From Nothopassalora personata (lineage: Eukaryota > Ascomycota > Dothideomycetes > Mycosphaerellales > Mycosphaerellaceae): a DNA stretch of 64,000 bases. The notes under the pieces were generated by a model. That model was not told where the DNA came from. It ran no database searches and saw only the letters and a program-made list of their open reading frames with translations. Of this stretch, positions 21,119 to 30,347 are shown piece by piece. Location of the stretch: assembly GCA_033816765.1 (NCBI GenBank), contig CM066292.1, positions 2,542,001 to 2,606,000 on the forward strand. Direction: 5' to 3'. Position numbers and translations under genes: made by a program. The stretch's first letter is position 1; each line of letters begins with the position of its first letter.

Positions 21119-22402
21119 GTAGCACGCGAAACATAGCAAAAAGGATGAAATGTTTGCTTGCTGCGCATCTTCGTTCTCCTCGTCACTGTTGCACAGCATA
21201 TTGAGACCCGATGAACGATGCGGTGGATCGTGGCCCTGGCGAGCTGCATATTGGACGCGCAAGTGGTTGGCTGATGAGCACGTGTGTTGCAGACAGGCAC
21301 GTCACGCATGTAGCTCTCTCTATTATCTTCGAGGCAGTGCAGGTAAAATAGGACTCGGTAGCCTATTGCTTTTTTTTCCCTGTGCGGCAGGGTGTTCGCA
21401 GTCGGCATGCCGTTATAGGTAGGTACTTGAATACCTGCCAGCGCATCAGTTCATTCGACAGCGGCTACAGCTGCAGCATCCGCCCTCACCGACAGGCGCG
21501 CGGGCGGTATGCCACCGTGAACGACGGCTGGGTATGCAGGCAATGCCAGCTCATCGACCGCGCGTTCACCGTTCGCTAGCATCTGTTGACAGGTATGGGG
21601 AGGCGGAATTGTGTGGGCGTCATGTAGTGAGTGCCTCGTGCAGCAGGACGCATCTCGAGTATAGGCTGTAGCGTAGCACTCCCTACCACCGTCTTCGCTC
21701 CTCTTTCTCGTGAATGCCACCTGCCACAGCATACAGCATACAGCATACAGCATACAGCATACAGCATACAGTATCCAATTCCTCGTGAGCAGGAGCTCCT
21801 GTCATATCCACTGCCTCGGGTCAAGGATCCCCGCAGCAGACCTTCAGCCGCGCTTTCCTCGCCAAGCCCAGTCGTCCTGTCCCAACTTCCCTCTTATTGG
21901 CTTCGCCTCGTTCCTCATCTCATTGGGCAACACATATTACTGGTCGACTGCGTGATCCGACCGGCGACCAGGACCGCGACCGCTCGAAACGCAACGTCAT
22001 TCGATGTATGTATCAACATGTTGGTAAACAACAACCAAATCGCGCGGCGCGCCATGCCAGTCCATAGAGGCGCCGCAGCGTCATCATGGAAGCGATGCGA
22101 CCGGCCCATGGCATGTGTCGCAGCGATAGAGTCTACCGAGCCTGGCTAACGCGACGACGAATAGATTGAATCGCATACCAGCGACTACATCTCACGCGCC
22201 AGCGCAACCACAAGCTAGCTTGCATCGTAAAGACCACCCACCCGTCACCGCCTTGACTGCGAGAGCGGGGCGCGCGCACGCAACGTCAGTGGGAGACGGT
22301 ACTGAGAGGTGACGCGCATCCGCTGCGACAATCGCATTAGTGCACCACTGGCGCTGAGCGTCGGCGACTTCGATACATTCACGTTCGATCGGACGACGCG
22401 CC
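21119..22402. other. Intergenic between GRS1 and HAP5
   Basis: No convincing gene. It holds a short tandem repeat (21727-21773, listed separately) and several overlapping short frames on both strands. The last about 400 bases have CG-rich patches (gcgagagcggggcgcgcgcacgc) and are likely the HAP5 promoter and leader. Confidence 0.5.
21727..21773. repeat. 7-bp tandem repeat (ACAGCAT)n
   Basis: About six consecutive copies of the heptamer acagcat, ending in a degenerate acagtat. It is intergenic. Such arrays are often length-variable between strains. Confidence 0.9.
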
Positions 22403-23410
22403 ATGCAGACGCCGTACGGGGCACTCCCGCCCGGGCAGGCGCAGCAAGCACCCAAGCGATACGACGGTAAGAACGGACTACCAGTATATGATCATAACCA
22501 TGGAGGACATTATGGAGCCAGCGCCGCAATTGCTGCGAATGGACATGCACCTCCCCCTGAGACGTTCACTGGACACTGGCAGAACGTATCGCAAGGCTTG
22601 AGCGGGCCTTATCGCGACATCCTTAACACGTATTGGCAGAATCAGGTCACCAAGCTCGAAACAGACGAACATGATTACAAGCTACATCAACTCCCACTTG
22701 CTCGTATCAAGAAAGTGATGAAGGCAGACCCTGAAGTCAAGATGATCAGCGCTGAAGCGCCAATCCTGTTCGCAAAGGGCTGCGACATTTTCATCACGGA
22801 GCTCACCATGCGTGCCTGGATTCACGCAGAAGAGAACAAGCGAAGGACACTCCAGCGCAGTGATATTGCCTCGGCACTGGCGAAGAGTGACATGTTCGAC
22901 TTCTTGATCGACATCGTTCCTCGAGAGGACGCCACGCCACAACACAAGAGGCGGCCCGAGTATACTCCGGTCGGCACATACACTGTGCCAGATCCTAATC
23001 AACCGGGTGGACAAGGCGGCGACGGAATGCAGCCGCAGCCTTCGATGGGCCAACAGCCTGACTTTGGCGGCGTGGATCAACAGCACATGCCGCCTCAGCA
23101 GTATCAGCAGCAGATGGGAGCGTACCCGCCACCTCAGCAACAACCACAATACGGTGGTCAGCAAATGTTCGATCCGAGCATTTACACGGCACAGCAATAT
23201 CCAATGGGTCAGATGCCACAGGGCATGCCACAACAGAACGTAAGTCACAAGCCAGGCCACGGTCTATAAAAGTCGCTGAGGAGCTGACAGCAGTAGATGT
23301 ACCCACCACCGCAACCAACCGGCCATCCACAGCAGTACCAGCAAGTACCGCAAGGTGGAGGCGAGGACCAAGATGCAGACGGTGAGCAAGATTACGGCAA
23401 TAATGGATAG
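22403..23410 (+). CDS. HAP5: CCAAT-binding factor subunit HAP5/NF-YC
   Basis: A subunit of the CCAAT-binding complex (Hap2/3/5; HapE in Aspergillus). Two exons, 22403-23239 and 23297-23410, give 316 aa. The 57-bp intron uses the AG at 23296, since the two earlier AGs would bring an immediate stop. Residues about 52-90 hold the fungal-specific stretch before the histone fold (GHWQNVSQGLSGPYRDILN), which in yeast contacts Hap4. The histone fold spans about residues 95-173 (LPLARIKKVMKADPEVKMIS, then FITELTMRAWIHAEENKRRT and DIASALAKSDMFDFLIDIVP). The tail is Gln/Pro/Met-rich. It is nuclear and acts with NF-YA/NF-YB and HapX-type regulators encoded elsewhere. Confidence 0.95.
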
Positions 23411-24131
23411 AACCCATCATTACACGGTGGTCCTGCTCATGGTATAAAATCTAGTCCGCCGGGGCTTTGGCGCACACAAAAAGGATGTATTGAGGTGAGC
23501 GGGATTATCGCTCCCAAGCCAAAGCGTGTTGCGAGGCGTAGCGATAGATTGCGAGCAGTGGGAACAGGATGTCTGGATCCTGCATTGGACTTGCCTGTCA
23601 CGGACCTCGTTAAGAAAGAGATCTCAGAGGGCGAGGGTCATGGATTGTTTGAGCACATGACTAGTAAATGCAGGAAGACGGCACCGGCTGTTTAGAGATC
23701 AGCTTTTCTCCTACATATCAGAACTGGCATGTACCATTGGTGCAGCTCGGAAGAGATGGGTATCACGATATGCGCTTGAGAGAACCTCCCGGGTTGTCTG
23801 CCTCGTTTCATTGACTTCACTTACTGTCTTTGTCTCGGAGTTTCTGCATGACAAGTCGGGGACTATGGCATAGTACTGAGTGCAGCATCAGTGAGCTGGC
23901 ACAAGATGAAGACGGAGTCTGGGACGAACGGACAACCCCGCGATCACGTAGTTTCCCTCCAAACAAATTGCCCCACATTGCCCTGCAGCTCCCATCTGAC
24001 TTCCATTCACCGATTCCACTGCTCCTTTCCGCCTTCGAACTCACGGAAAAACTTGTTCAAGCTCCTTCTCCTCATAACAACTACAACCATCTCACGAAAA
24101 CCAACACACAGCACCACAGACGGCAGCAATC
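23411..24131. other. Intergenic between HAP5 and malate dehydrogenase
   Basis: No gene is recognised. A 66-codon frame at 23495-23695 (MSGIIAPKPKRVARRSDRL...) is basic but has no family features. The last 200 bases are C/A/T-rich with caccacaga and cttctcctc tracts, a leader for the malate dehydrogenase gene. Confidence 0.5.
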
Positions 24132-25500
24132 ATGGTCAAAGCAGGTAAGAGCTACCCCACCATCGTGTTGATGTGACGTTCTACTCGAGGAGTCACCGCT
24201 TGACCATTATTGCCGCCGCCATTGGCAAGAAGGCGGTGTTTGTGAGTGAGACTGAAGCACCCGCCTTACATCACTGCCCGCGGCGGACACATTGGTCTGG
24301 TCGGCCATCACTTTTGGCAGCAATCAGTATCGAAGGACCAAAGCCAAGCGGCACAACGCTGCCTCTCATCAAGAACCTCACGCGAAGCTTAACTAACCAC
24401 CCATCACAGTCGTCGCAGGTGCCTCTGGCGGTATCGGTCAGCCGCTCTCGCTCCTCCTCAAGGCCAGCCCTCTCATCGACCAGCTCGCCCTCTACGATGT
24501 CGTGAACACCCCTGGTGTCGCCGCCGATCTCTCACACATCTCCTCCGTTGCTCAAATCGAGGGCTACCTCCCAGAGGATGGCGAGGGTATCAAGAAGGCG
24601 TTCAAGGGCGCGGACATCGTGGTCATTCCCGCTGGTATCCCACGTAAGTCACACAAATACTCTATACCACATATCCGGGCGTCCCTTCCGTGCGAGCGGC
24701 GCTTGGACGGATAGGACGAAAGGCAGGCGGACGTTGACAATTGCATAGGCAAGCCTGGCATGACCCGTGACGACCTTTTCAAGATCAACGCCGGCATCGT
24801 GCAGGGTCTCATCCAGGGCGTTGCAGACAACTGCCCAGACGCTTTTGTCCTCGTCATCTCCAACCCAGTCAACTCGACAGTCCCAATTGCCGCTGAAGTC
24901 CTCAAGAAGGCCGGCGTCTTCAACCCAAAGAAGCTCTTCGGTGTCACCACTCTCGACGTCGTGCGCGCCGAGACTTTCGTGCAGTCCATCACTGGCACAA
25001 AGGACCCAGCCAAGACCAAGATTCCCGTCATCGGCGGTCATTCTGGCGAGACTATCGTCCCTCTCTTCTCCAAGGCTGAGCCATCCGTCAACATCCCAGC
25101 GGACAAGCTCGATGCCCTTACCACCCGCGTGCAGTTCGGTGGTGACGAGGTTGTCAAGGCCAAGGACGGTGCTGGCTCAGCCACACTCTCCATGGCATAC
25201 GCTGGTTTCCGCTTCGCTGAGCAGGTCATCAAGGCTTTCAAGGGTGAGTCCGGCATCGTCGAGCCAACATTCGTCTACCTGCCGGGCGTCGATGGCGGTG
25301 ACGAGATTGTCAAGGAGACCGGCCTCGAGTACTTCTCAGTACCCATCGAGCTCGGCAAGGGTGGCGCCCAGAAGGCGCACAATGTCGTCAAGGAGGCCAA
25401 CGAGTACGAGAAGAAGCTTCTCCAGAAGTGCTACGAGGGTCTCAAGGGCAACATTGAGAAGGGTATCGAGTTCGTCCACAACCCACCACCACCAAAGTAA
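24132..25500 (+). CDS. Malate dehydrogenase, NAD-dependent (cytosolic type)
   Basis: Interconverts malate and oxaloacetate with NAD. Three exons, 24132-24144, 24410-24643 and 24749-25500, give 332 aa. The first exon encodes only MVKA plus one base. Intron 1 is long for this genome (265 bp) and intron 2 is 105 bp. Motifs are the NAD-binding [18 protein letters not shown], the substrate-binding [40 protein letters not shown], and the catalytic His segment [17 protein letters not shown]. There is no mitochondrial presequence, and the C-terminus (NPPPPK) is not a peroxisomal PTS1, so a cytosolic location is inferred. The stop codon overlaps a strong splice donor (see findings). Confidence 0.93.
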
Positions 25501-26103
25501 GTATCCCGCTACATCAATAGAGTATGACCGGGATGCTGACTGTGATTGAAGATAGATGATGAGCGACGATGCATACGCTAGCAGGCCAGGTGCCTTTGCT
25601 AGCCATGAAACGAAGCGATGTCTATGAAGTACATAGCGGGAGGGCATTCAAGGAGTCCGTCCATATCCAAAGCTATTGGGTTCACTTGTGTCCTTCTGAT
25701 TCCGTTCATGCTTGTCGCTCGATCATGTGTCTTTGAAGCAAGTTTGCAACCGTAGTGAATTTGGCCAAATTCGAGTCTGATCGAACGAGCTGGGAACGTT
25801 TGAGAAACCGAGAATTGAGCACGTTACTAGTGCAGAGACGTTCACGATAAGTACTCACCCATGAACACCATTGAGCATTCCCTTCTACCGAGATGAAACC
25901 AGTCCTTTCCTTACAAGACCGTCCGCCAAGCCACGAGCGACGCGGCATATGCAACAGCGACCCCAAAGGCTAATCGAGCTTCACTTCGCATACAAACGGC
26001 TCGATGAACGGCACACGAACGCTCGCTGCTTTCTCACCACATGTAGAGTCACTGCAACAACCTCAGTCCAACCACGACACCACCTTCGCTACACCTCACA
26101 AAC
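25501..26103. other. Intergenic, malate dehydrogenase 3' region and MFS promoter
   Basis: Likely 3' UTR of malate dehydrogenase (with a possible 59-bp intron at 25497-25555) followed by the promoter of the MFS gene. The small open frames show no recognisable product. Confidence 0.5.
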
Positions 26104-27838
26104 ATGGACTCGACACATCACACTCCCTCGGAGGCTACAGGGCCTCCTCAGCAACGACTGCGCACAGAATGTCTACGGCCACCCACCGAGACCAGTAGCG
26201 GAGAGGAGACTACATCACCTTCTCCCGTAGACGCCACCATCGAGCGCCGCATCCTCCGCAGACTCGACTTCACTTTCCTGCCCATGCTCAATGTCCTCTT
26301 CATCGTCTCTTTCGCGGACCGCTCGAATATTGGGAATGCTAAGATTGCTGGTATGAGTCGTGATTTAAGGCTTATGGGGAATCGATACAATATGGTAGGT
26401 ACTGAAGAGGATTAGCTTGGGGAAGGTGTGTGTGAGACTGACTCGGTTGTTATTGGTAGGCTGTGATGGTTTTCACGATCGCGTACATGGCGTGTGGGAT
26501 CCCGGCGAGTATTGCGTTCAAGAAAATTGGGCCGAGGAGTTTGAGCTGTATGATGTTTATCTGGGGAGTTTTTGCGTTGGGGCACGGGTTTGTTAGGGGT
26601 TGGGGTGAGTCTATCGCATGGTTGATGGCTCTTGTGTGTAGTGAGCTGCTACTGACTGCGGTGGGATTTTCTAGGTGGCCTCGTGGCGTGCCGCTTCATG
26701 ATGGGAGTCTTCGAAGCGGGCTTCGTGCCTGGATGTGCTTACCTTATCGGCAGCTACTACAAGGACGGCGAGTTCTTGCGGCGGTACGCGTTCTTTATGA
26801 GCGGTGCGATTATCGCGGGAGCCTTCAATGGACTCTTCTCGTACTTGCTGTCGAAGGCTGATGGGGCTGGAGGCATTGCTGGGTGGAGGTGGATATTCAT
26901 AGTGAGTTTGAGCTTTGTGGCGTGGACGAGGAGTTGACGGCACTGACTTCATCTCCCAGGTCGAAGGGGTCCTAACCTGCATCCTCGCCCTCCTCGCCTA
27001 CTTATTCATACCCGCTTTCCCCCAAGACACCAAGATGTTCACGGGCGAAGAAAAAGAAGCCCTACTGCAACGCCTCGGACCGCAAGCAGAAAACGCCATC
27101 AACCCCCGCAAAGAAATCCTCACAGCCCTCTCCGACTGGAAAATCTGGCTGGCAACCCTGGCCTACATGGGAGTCCAAGAAAACGCCTCCTCAATCGTCG
27201 CCTTCCTCCCCTCAATCCTCAAGGGTCTCGGCTACACCTCCGTGCAAGCACAAGTCCACTCCATCCCCATCTACTGCGCAGCCTTCGTCCTCACATTATC
27301 CTGCGCCCACGCTGCCGAGAAGCTCCAGCAGCGCTACGCCTTCGCCCTCTTCGGCGGTCTCTTGAATCTCGCGGGTCTTGCGATCCAGCTCGCTCATCGC
27401 CCTGCCACCGGCGTCCGCTACATGGGAACTTTCTTCATGGCTTCTGGGTGTTATATTGTCATGCCTATCGTGGTTGTGTGGAATGCGATTAATGTGGGGA
27501 ACGGGTATAAGCGTGTTGTGGCGTTTGCGATGACGACGGCGGTGGGGAATTGTGGTGCTTTGGTTAGTAGTAATGTCTATCTGAGTGAGGAGGAGCCGGG
27601 GTATAGGACGGGTGAGTACTGCGTGGAGGATTGAGAATGGGATAGAGTGTGGCTTGCTTGCTGATGCTGGACAGGCTTTTCCGTGGGGACTGCGTTTAGC
27701 TGTTTGAGTATCGTGAGTATGACGGTATTGTACGTGGGGTTGAGGGTGGCGAACAAGAGGAAAGCTAGCAGGGCCTCGGGGGTGGAGGCGGGTGGTGTGG
27801 TGGAAGGTGAGAAGGATCTGATGCTTTATCAGTTGTGA
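26104..27838 (+). CDS. MFS permease, anion:cation symporter (Dal5-like) family
   Basis: A plasma-membrane transporter. Five exons, 26104-26394, 26460-26604, 26675-26901, 26960-27611 and 27675-27838, give 492 aa; the four introns are 58-70 bp. After about 55 hydrophilic residues comes FTFLPMLNVLFIVSFADRSN, the family's first span with its D-R-xN-IGNAKIAG signature. AVMVFTIAYMACGIPASI follows, then CRFMMGVFEAGFVPGCAYLI, the second half with WLATLAYMGVQENASSIVAF, and the final spans. The layout fits 12 membrane segments with a central cytosolic loop (FTGEEKEALLQRLGPQ). Relatives carry allantoate, nicotinate, vitamins or organic anions; the substrate cannot be told from sequence. It is convergent with the downstream fusion gene, with stop codons about 80 bp apart. 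Confidence 0.88.
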
Positions 27839-27920
27839 TGGGCGGTCATTCAGAACCGCATCTAAGCAGGCCTAGGAGGCCTTGTTCTGAATTTCACGGG
27901 AGATTTCCTGGACTTCGTCC

Positions 27921-30077
27921 TCACTTCTCCCAGTACGCTAAGTTTTTCAAAACCACACCCTCGCCCTTATGTGCCACGAGCTTACCAATCCTGTGCACCT
28001 TCTCGCCCTTGCTCTCTAGCACTTTCGTAGCCTCCGCCACCAGACTCTCTTTCACAACAATCACCATACCCAGACCGGTGTTCCACGTCCTTGCGAATTC
28101 CCGACTGCTCACATTCCCAGCCTGCTTCAGCCACTTGAGTACGGCAGGTACCTCCCATGTCGAAACGTCGACCTCAGCAGCGAGGTGTCCATCCTTCGGC
28201 AACATGCGAGGAATGTTGTCTTCCAGTCCACCACCTGTGATATGTGCCATACCGAGCAGAAGATCCTCCTCGATGGCAGCCATGAGAGGCTTGACGTAGA
28301 TTCTGGTGGGTGTGAGCAGACTCTGACCAATAGACTTGGTGCTGTCCCAAGGTGCCTGGTCGCGGTAGCCGAGGCGTTTACGTTCCAGGATCTTCCGCAC
28401 GAGGGAGTAGCCGTTGGAGTGCACGCCACTGCTCGGTAGACCAAGAAGGACATCTCCCTCTTGCATTGAGTCGACGTCTGGCAGTGCTTTGCGACCTCTC
28501 CTGATGGCGCCGTTGGCCTCCCCAGCTGCGTCGAAGTCCTTGCCAGTGTAGAGACCTGGCATTTCTGCCGTCTCGCCACCGACTAAGGCGCAGTTGGATT
28601 CTATGCAGCCCTTGGCGACGCCTTCAACGAACGGAGCTGCGATGTCGAGATCGAGCTTTGAGCAGGCGTAGTAGTCCAAGAATGTGAGAGGTTCTGCGCC
28701 TTGGACGATCAAGTCGTTTACGCTCATGGCTACGAGGTCGATGCCGACAGTGGAGTAGTCTTCGATGCCGAAGGCGATCATGAGCTTGGTGCCGACGCCA
28801 TCAATGCAAGATACTATCGTTGGGGGCTCTTCGTAGCCGGCTGCCACGAGGTCTATCGCGCCTGCGAAGCCACCAATTTCGGCATCAGCACCGGGTCTGC
28901 TGGTCGATTTCACAGCTGCTTTGATTCTCTCAACGAAGCTATTACCGGCGTCGATTGACACACCAGCATCTGCGTAAGTCATGCCCCTGCTCTGTGCTTC
29001 ACCTTCATGAGTGATCGTGAGACCGTCGGTGGCAGGCTCCAGCAGCTTCCAGTTGCATTCCAGATCGACAGACTTGGCTTCCTTGTAGCTCTTCTTGAGT
29101 TGATCAATTAGTCTGTTCGCAATTTGCTCAAAGTTCTCCGTCGCCAGTGCCAGGATCGTAGGTCCAGCTCCTGAAAGACATACACCAAGCAGACCCGGAT
29201 GTGTGCTTGGCGTCACCGAGTGCAGAATCTCGGTCAAGCCAGGGATGAGTGTTTTGCGGTATGGTTGATGGATCTTGTCTTGCATGCCGTCGTAGATCAG
29301 TTCTGGGTTCGGCGGACTCTGGCCGAGCGCAGTCGTCAATAACGCCACTCTCTGCAGGTTGTAGATCACGTCCTTCTTGTCGTAGGCTTGCGGCACCACC
29401 TCACGAGCCATGGCAGTCTTGACTTCGAATTCCGGGATAATGGCTATACACTTGATCTCCGGTGCCCATTGGAAGCGAATATGCTTGCCAATGTCGTTCG
29501 GTGGGATCGGTGGCGTCAACCCAGTATCGACACCACCCTGAGGCGCAGGAAGAACTTCTGCCAGAGGAATTTCTTTGCGCTTCATATCTTCTGGGTTGAG
29601 TTCCTTGAGGTAACTGCCGACGAAGCCACCATACAGTGCTGCGGCGACATTGTCCGGATGTCTTTCAATCATCAAGCAGTAATCCAGGATACGGTCCCTC
29701 GAGAGATTGAGTTTGCCTGCTTCACTGCCGAGCGCTACACCTGCGACAACTGCTGCGCCAGAAGATCCAAGGCCTCGTCCCAGTGGTATCGGGTTGTTGA
29801 TGTGAACATGCGTGTTGGGTGGAAATGACCTTTGGCCATCGCATCGCAACACATAAAGTGCAGTCTGAGTAATGAGGTTGCGGTCTGCTTCGAGAGGCAC
29901 ATTTTCTGCGCCAACACCCTCGTATGTAATCCGGCAGTTGTAGGGCGCTCCAGATGATGCCTGGTCGTCGGTGGTGAGAGTGACTTCTAGCCAGACTGAC
30001 AGTGCAAGACCGATCACGTCAAAGCCCGGGCCAATGTTCGCTGAGGAACATGGGACTTTGATTATGGTCTTGACCAT
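27921..30077 (-). CDS. THR1: Homoserine kinase-AIR synthetase fusion protein
   Basis: One unbroken 718-codon frame carries two complete enzymes. Residues 1-358 are homoserine kinase (threonine pathway): substrate/ATP motifs KVPCSSANIGPGFDVIGLAL, the GHMP phosphate loop PLGRGLGSSGAAVVAG (98-113), ERHPDNVAAALYGG and LGVCLSGAGPTIL. Residues about 366-718 are phosphoribosylformylglycinamidine cyclo-ligase (AIRS, purine pathway): MTYADAGVSIDAGN, SRPGADAEIGGF, CIDGVGTKL, VAMSVNDLIVQGAEPLTFLD, GGETAEMPGLY, LPSSGVHSNGYSLVRKI, AHITGGGLEDNIPRMLP and NTGLGMVIVV. Only a linker of about 10-15 residues joins them, with no stop and no credible intron. Yeast Thr1 is about 357 aa and stands alone, while fungal AIRS usually follows GARS in ADE5,7. 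The key residues I can see are present, so both activities are plausible. Confidence 0.92.
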   Translation of the reverse strand: MVKTIIKVPCSSANIGPGFDVIGLALSVWLEVTLTTDDQASSGAPYNCRITYEGVGAENVPLEADRNLITQTALYVLRCDGQRSFPPNTHVHINNPIPLGRGLGSSGAAVVAGVALGSEAGKLNLSRDRILDYCLMIERHPDNVAAALYGGFVGSYLKELNPEDMKRKEIPLAEVLPAPQGGVDTGLTPPIPPNDIGKHIRFQWAPEIKCIAIIPEFEVKTAMAREVVPQAYDKKDVIYNLQRVALLTTALGQSPPNPELIYDGMQDKIHQPYRKTLIPGLTEILHSVTPSTHPGLLGVCLSGAGPTILALATENFEQIANRLIDQLKKSYKEAKSVDLECNWKLLEPATDGLTITHEGEAQSRGMTYADAGVSIDAGNSFVERIKAAVKSTSRPGADAEIGGFAGAIDLVAAGYEEPPTIVSCIDGVGTKLMIAFGIEDYSTVGIDLVAMSVNDLIVQGAEPLTFLDYYACSKLDLDIAAPFVEGVAKGCIESNCALVGGETAEMPGLYTGKDFDAAGEANGAIRRGRKALPDVDSMQEGDVLLGLPSSGVHSNGYSLVRKILERKRLGYRDQAPWDSTKSIGQSLLTPTRIYVKPLMAAIEEDLLLGMAHITGGGLEDNIPRMLPKDGHLAAEVDVSTWEVPAVLKWLKQAGNVSSREFARTWNTGLGMVIVVKESLVAEATKVLESKGEKVHRIGKLVAHKGEGVVLKNLAYWEK

Positions 30078-30122
30078 GTTGGCGTTATTTCAGCGAAATG
30101 AGGATATTTCGCTATGGCTCCG

Positions 30123-30140
30123 AAATTACGATCGTAATTT
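30123..30140. promoter_or_regulatory. 18-bp perfect palindrome upstream of the fusion gene
   Basis: aaattacgatcgtaattt is a perfect 18-base palindrome lying 45 bp upstream of the fusion gene's ATG, inside its promoter or 5' leader. It could be a site for a dimeric regulator or an RNA hairpin without a loop; its function is unknown. Confidence 0.5.
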
Positions 30141-30244
30141 GGCTAATCGCTATATGGTTTAGCATCCGAAAACGGCATATCAATTGTTCTTGAGAAAAGA
30201 GACGAGAGACGGGCGACAGTCACGGGCGGGAATTTTGACGAGGT

Positions 30245-30251
30245 TGAGTCA
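30245..30251. promoter_or_regulatory. Gcn4/CPC1-type site (TGAGTCA)
   Basis: TGAGTCA is the consensus of the general amino-acid control activator (Gcn4/CPC1/CpcA). It lies about 170 bp upstream of the ATG of the homoserine kinase-AIRS fusion, the expected distance. Threonine and purine genes are known Gcn4 targets in yeast, so control of the fused protein by amino-acid starvation is a reasonable inference. Confidence 0.6.
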
Positions 30252-30347
30252 GCACGCGCTTAATTTGGCCAATAGCAGTCTTAGAATAGATTCTAGAGGT
30301 TGGAGCTAAGCGCGCTCGGATAAGTTGCGATCGAATGTACAAACCGC

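Noticed and set aside
28980..29040. Possibility that the homoserine kinase and AIRS are two separate genes
   Set aside because: No stop codon and no intron-sized gap separates them. The AIRS Met has no upstream leader other than kinase coding sequence.
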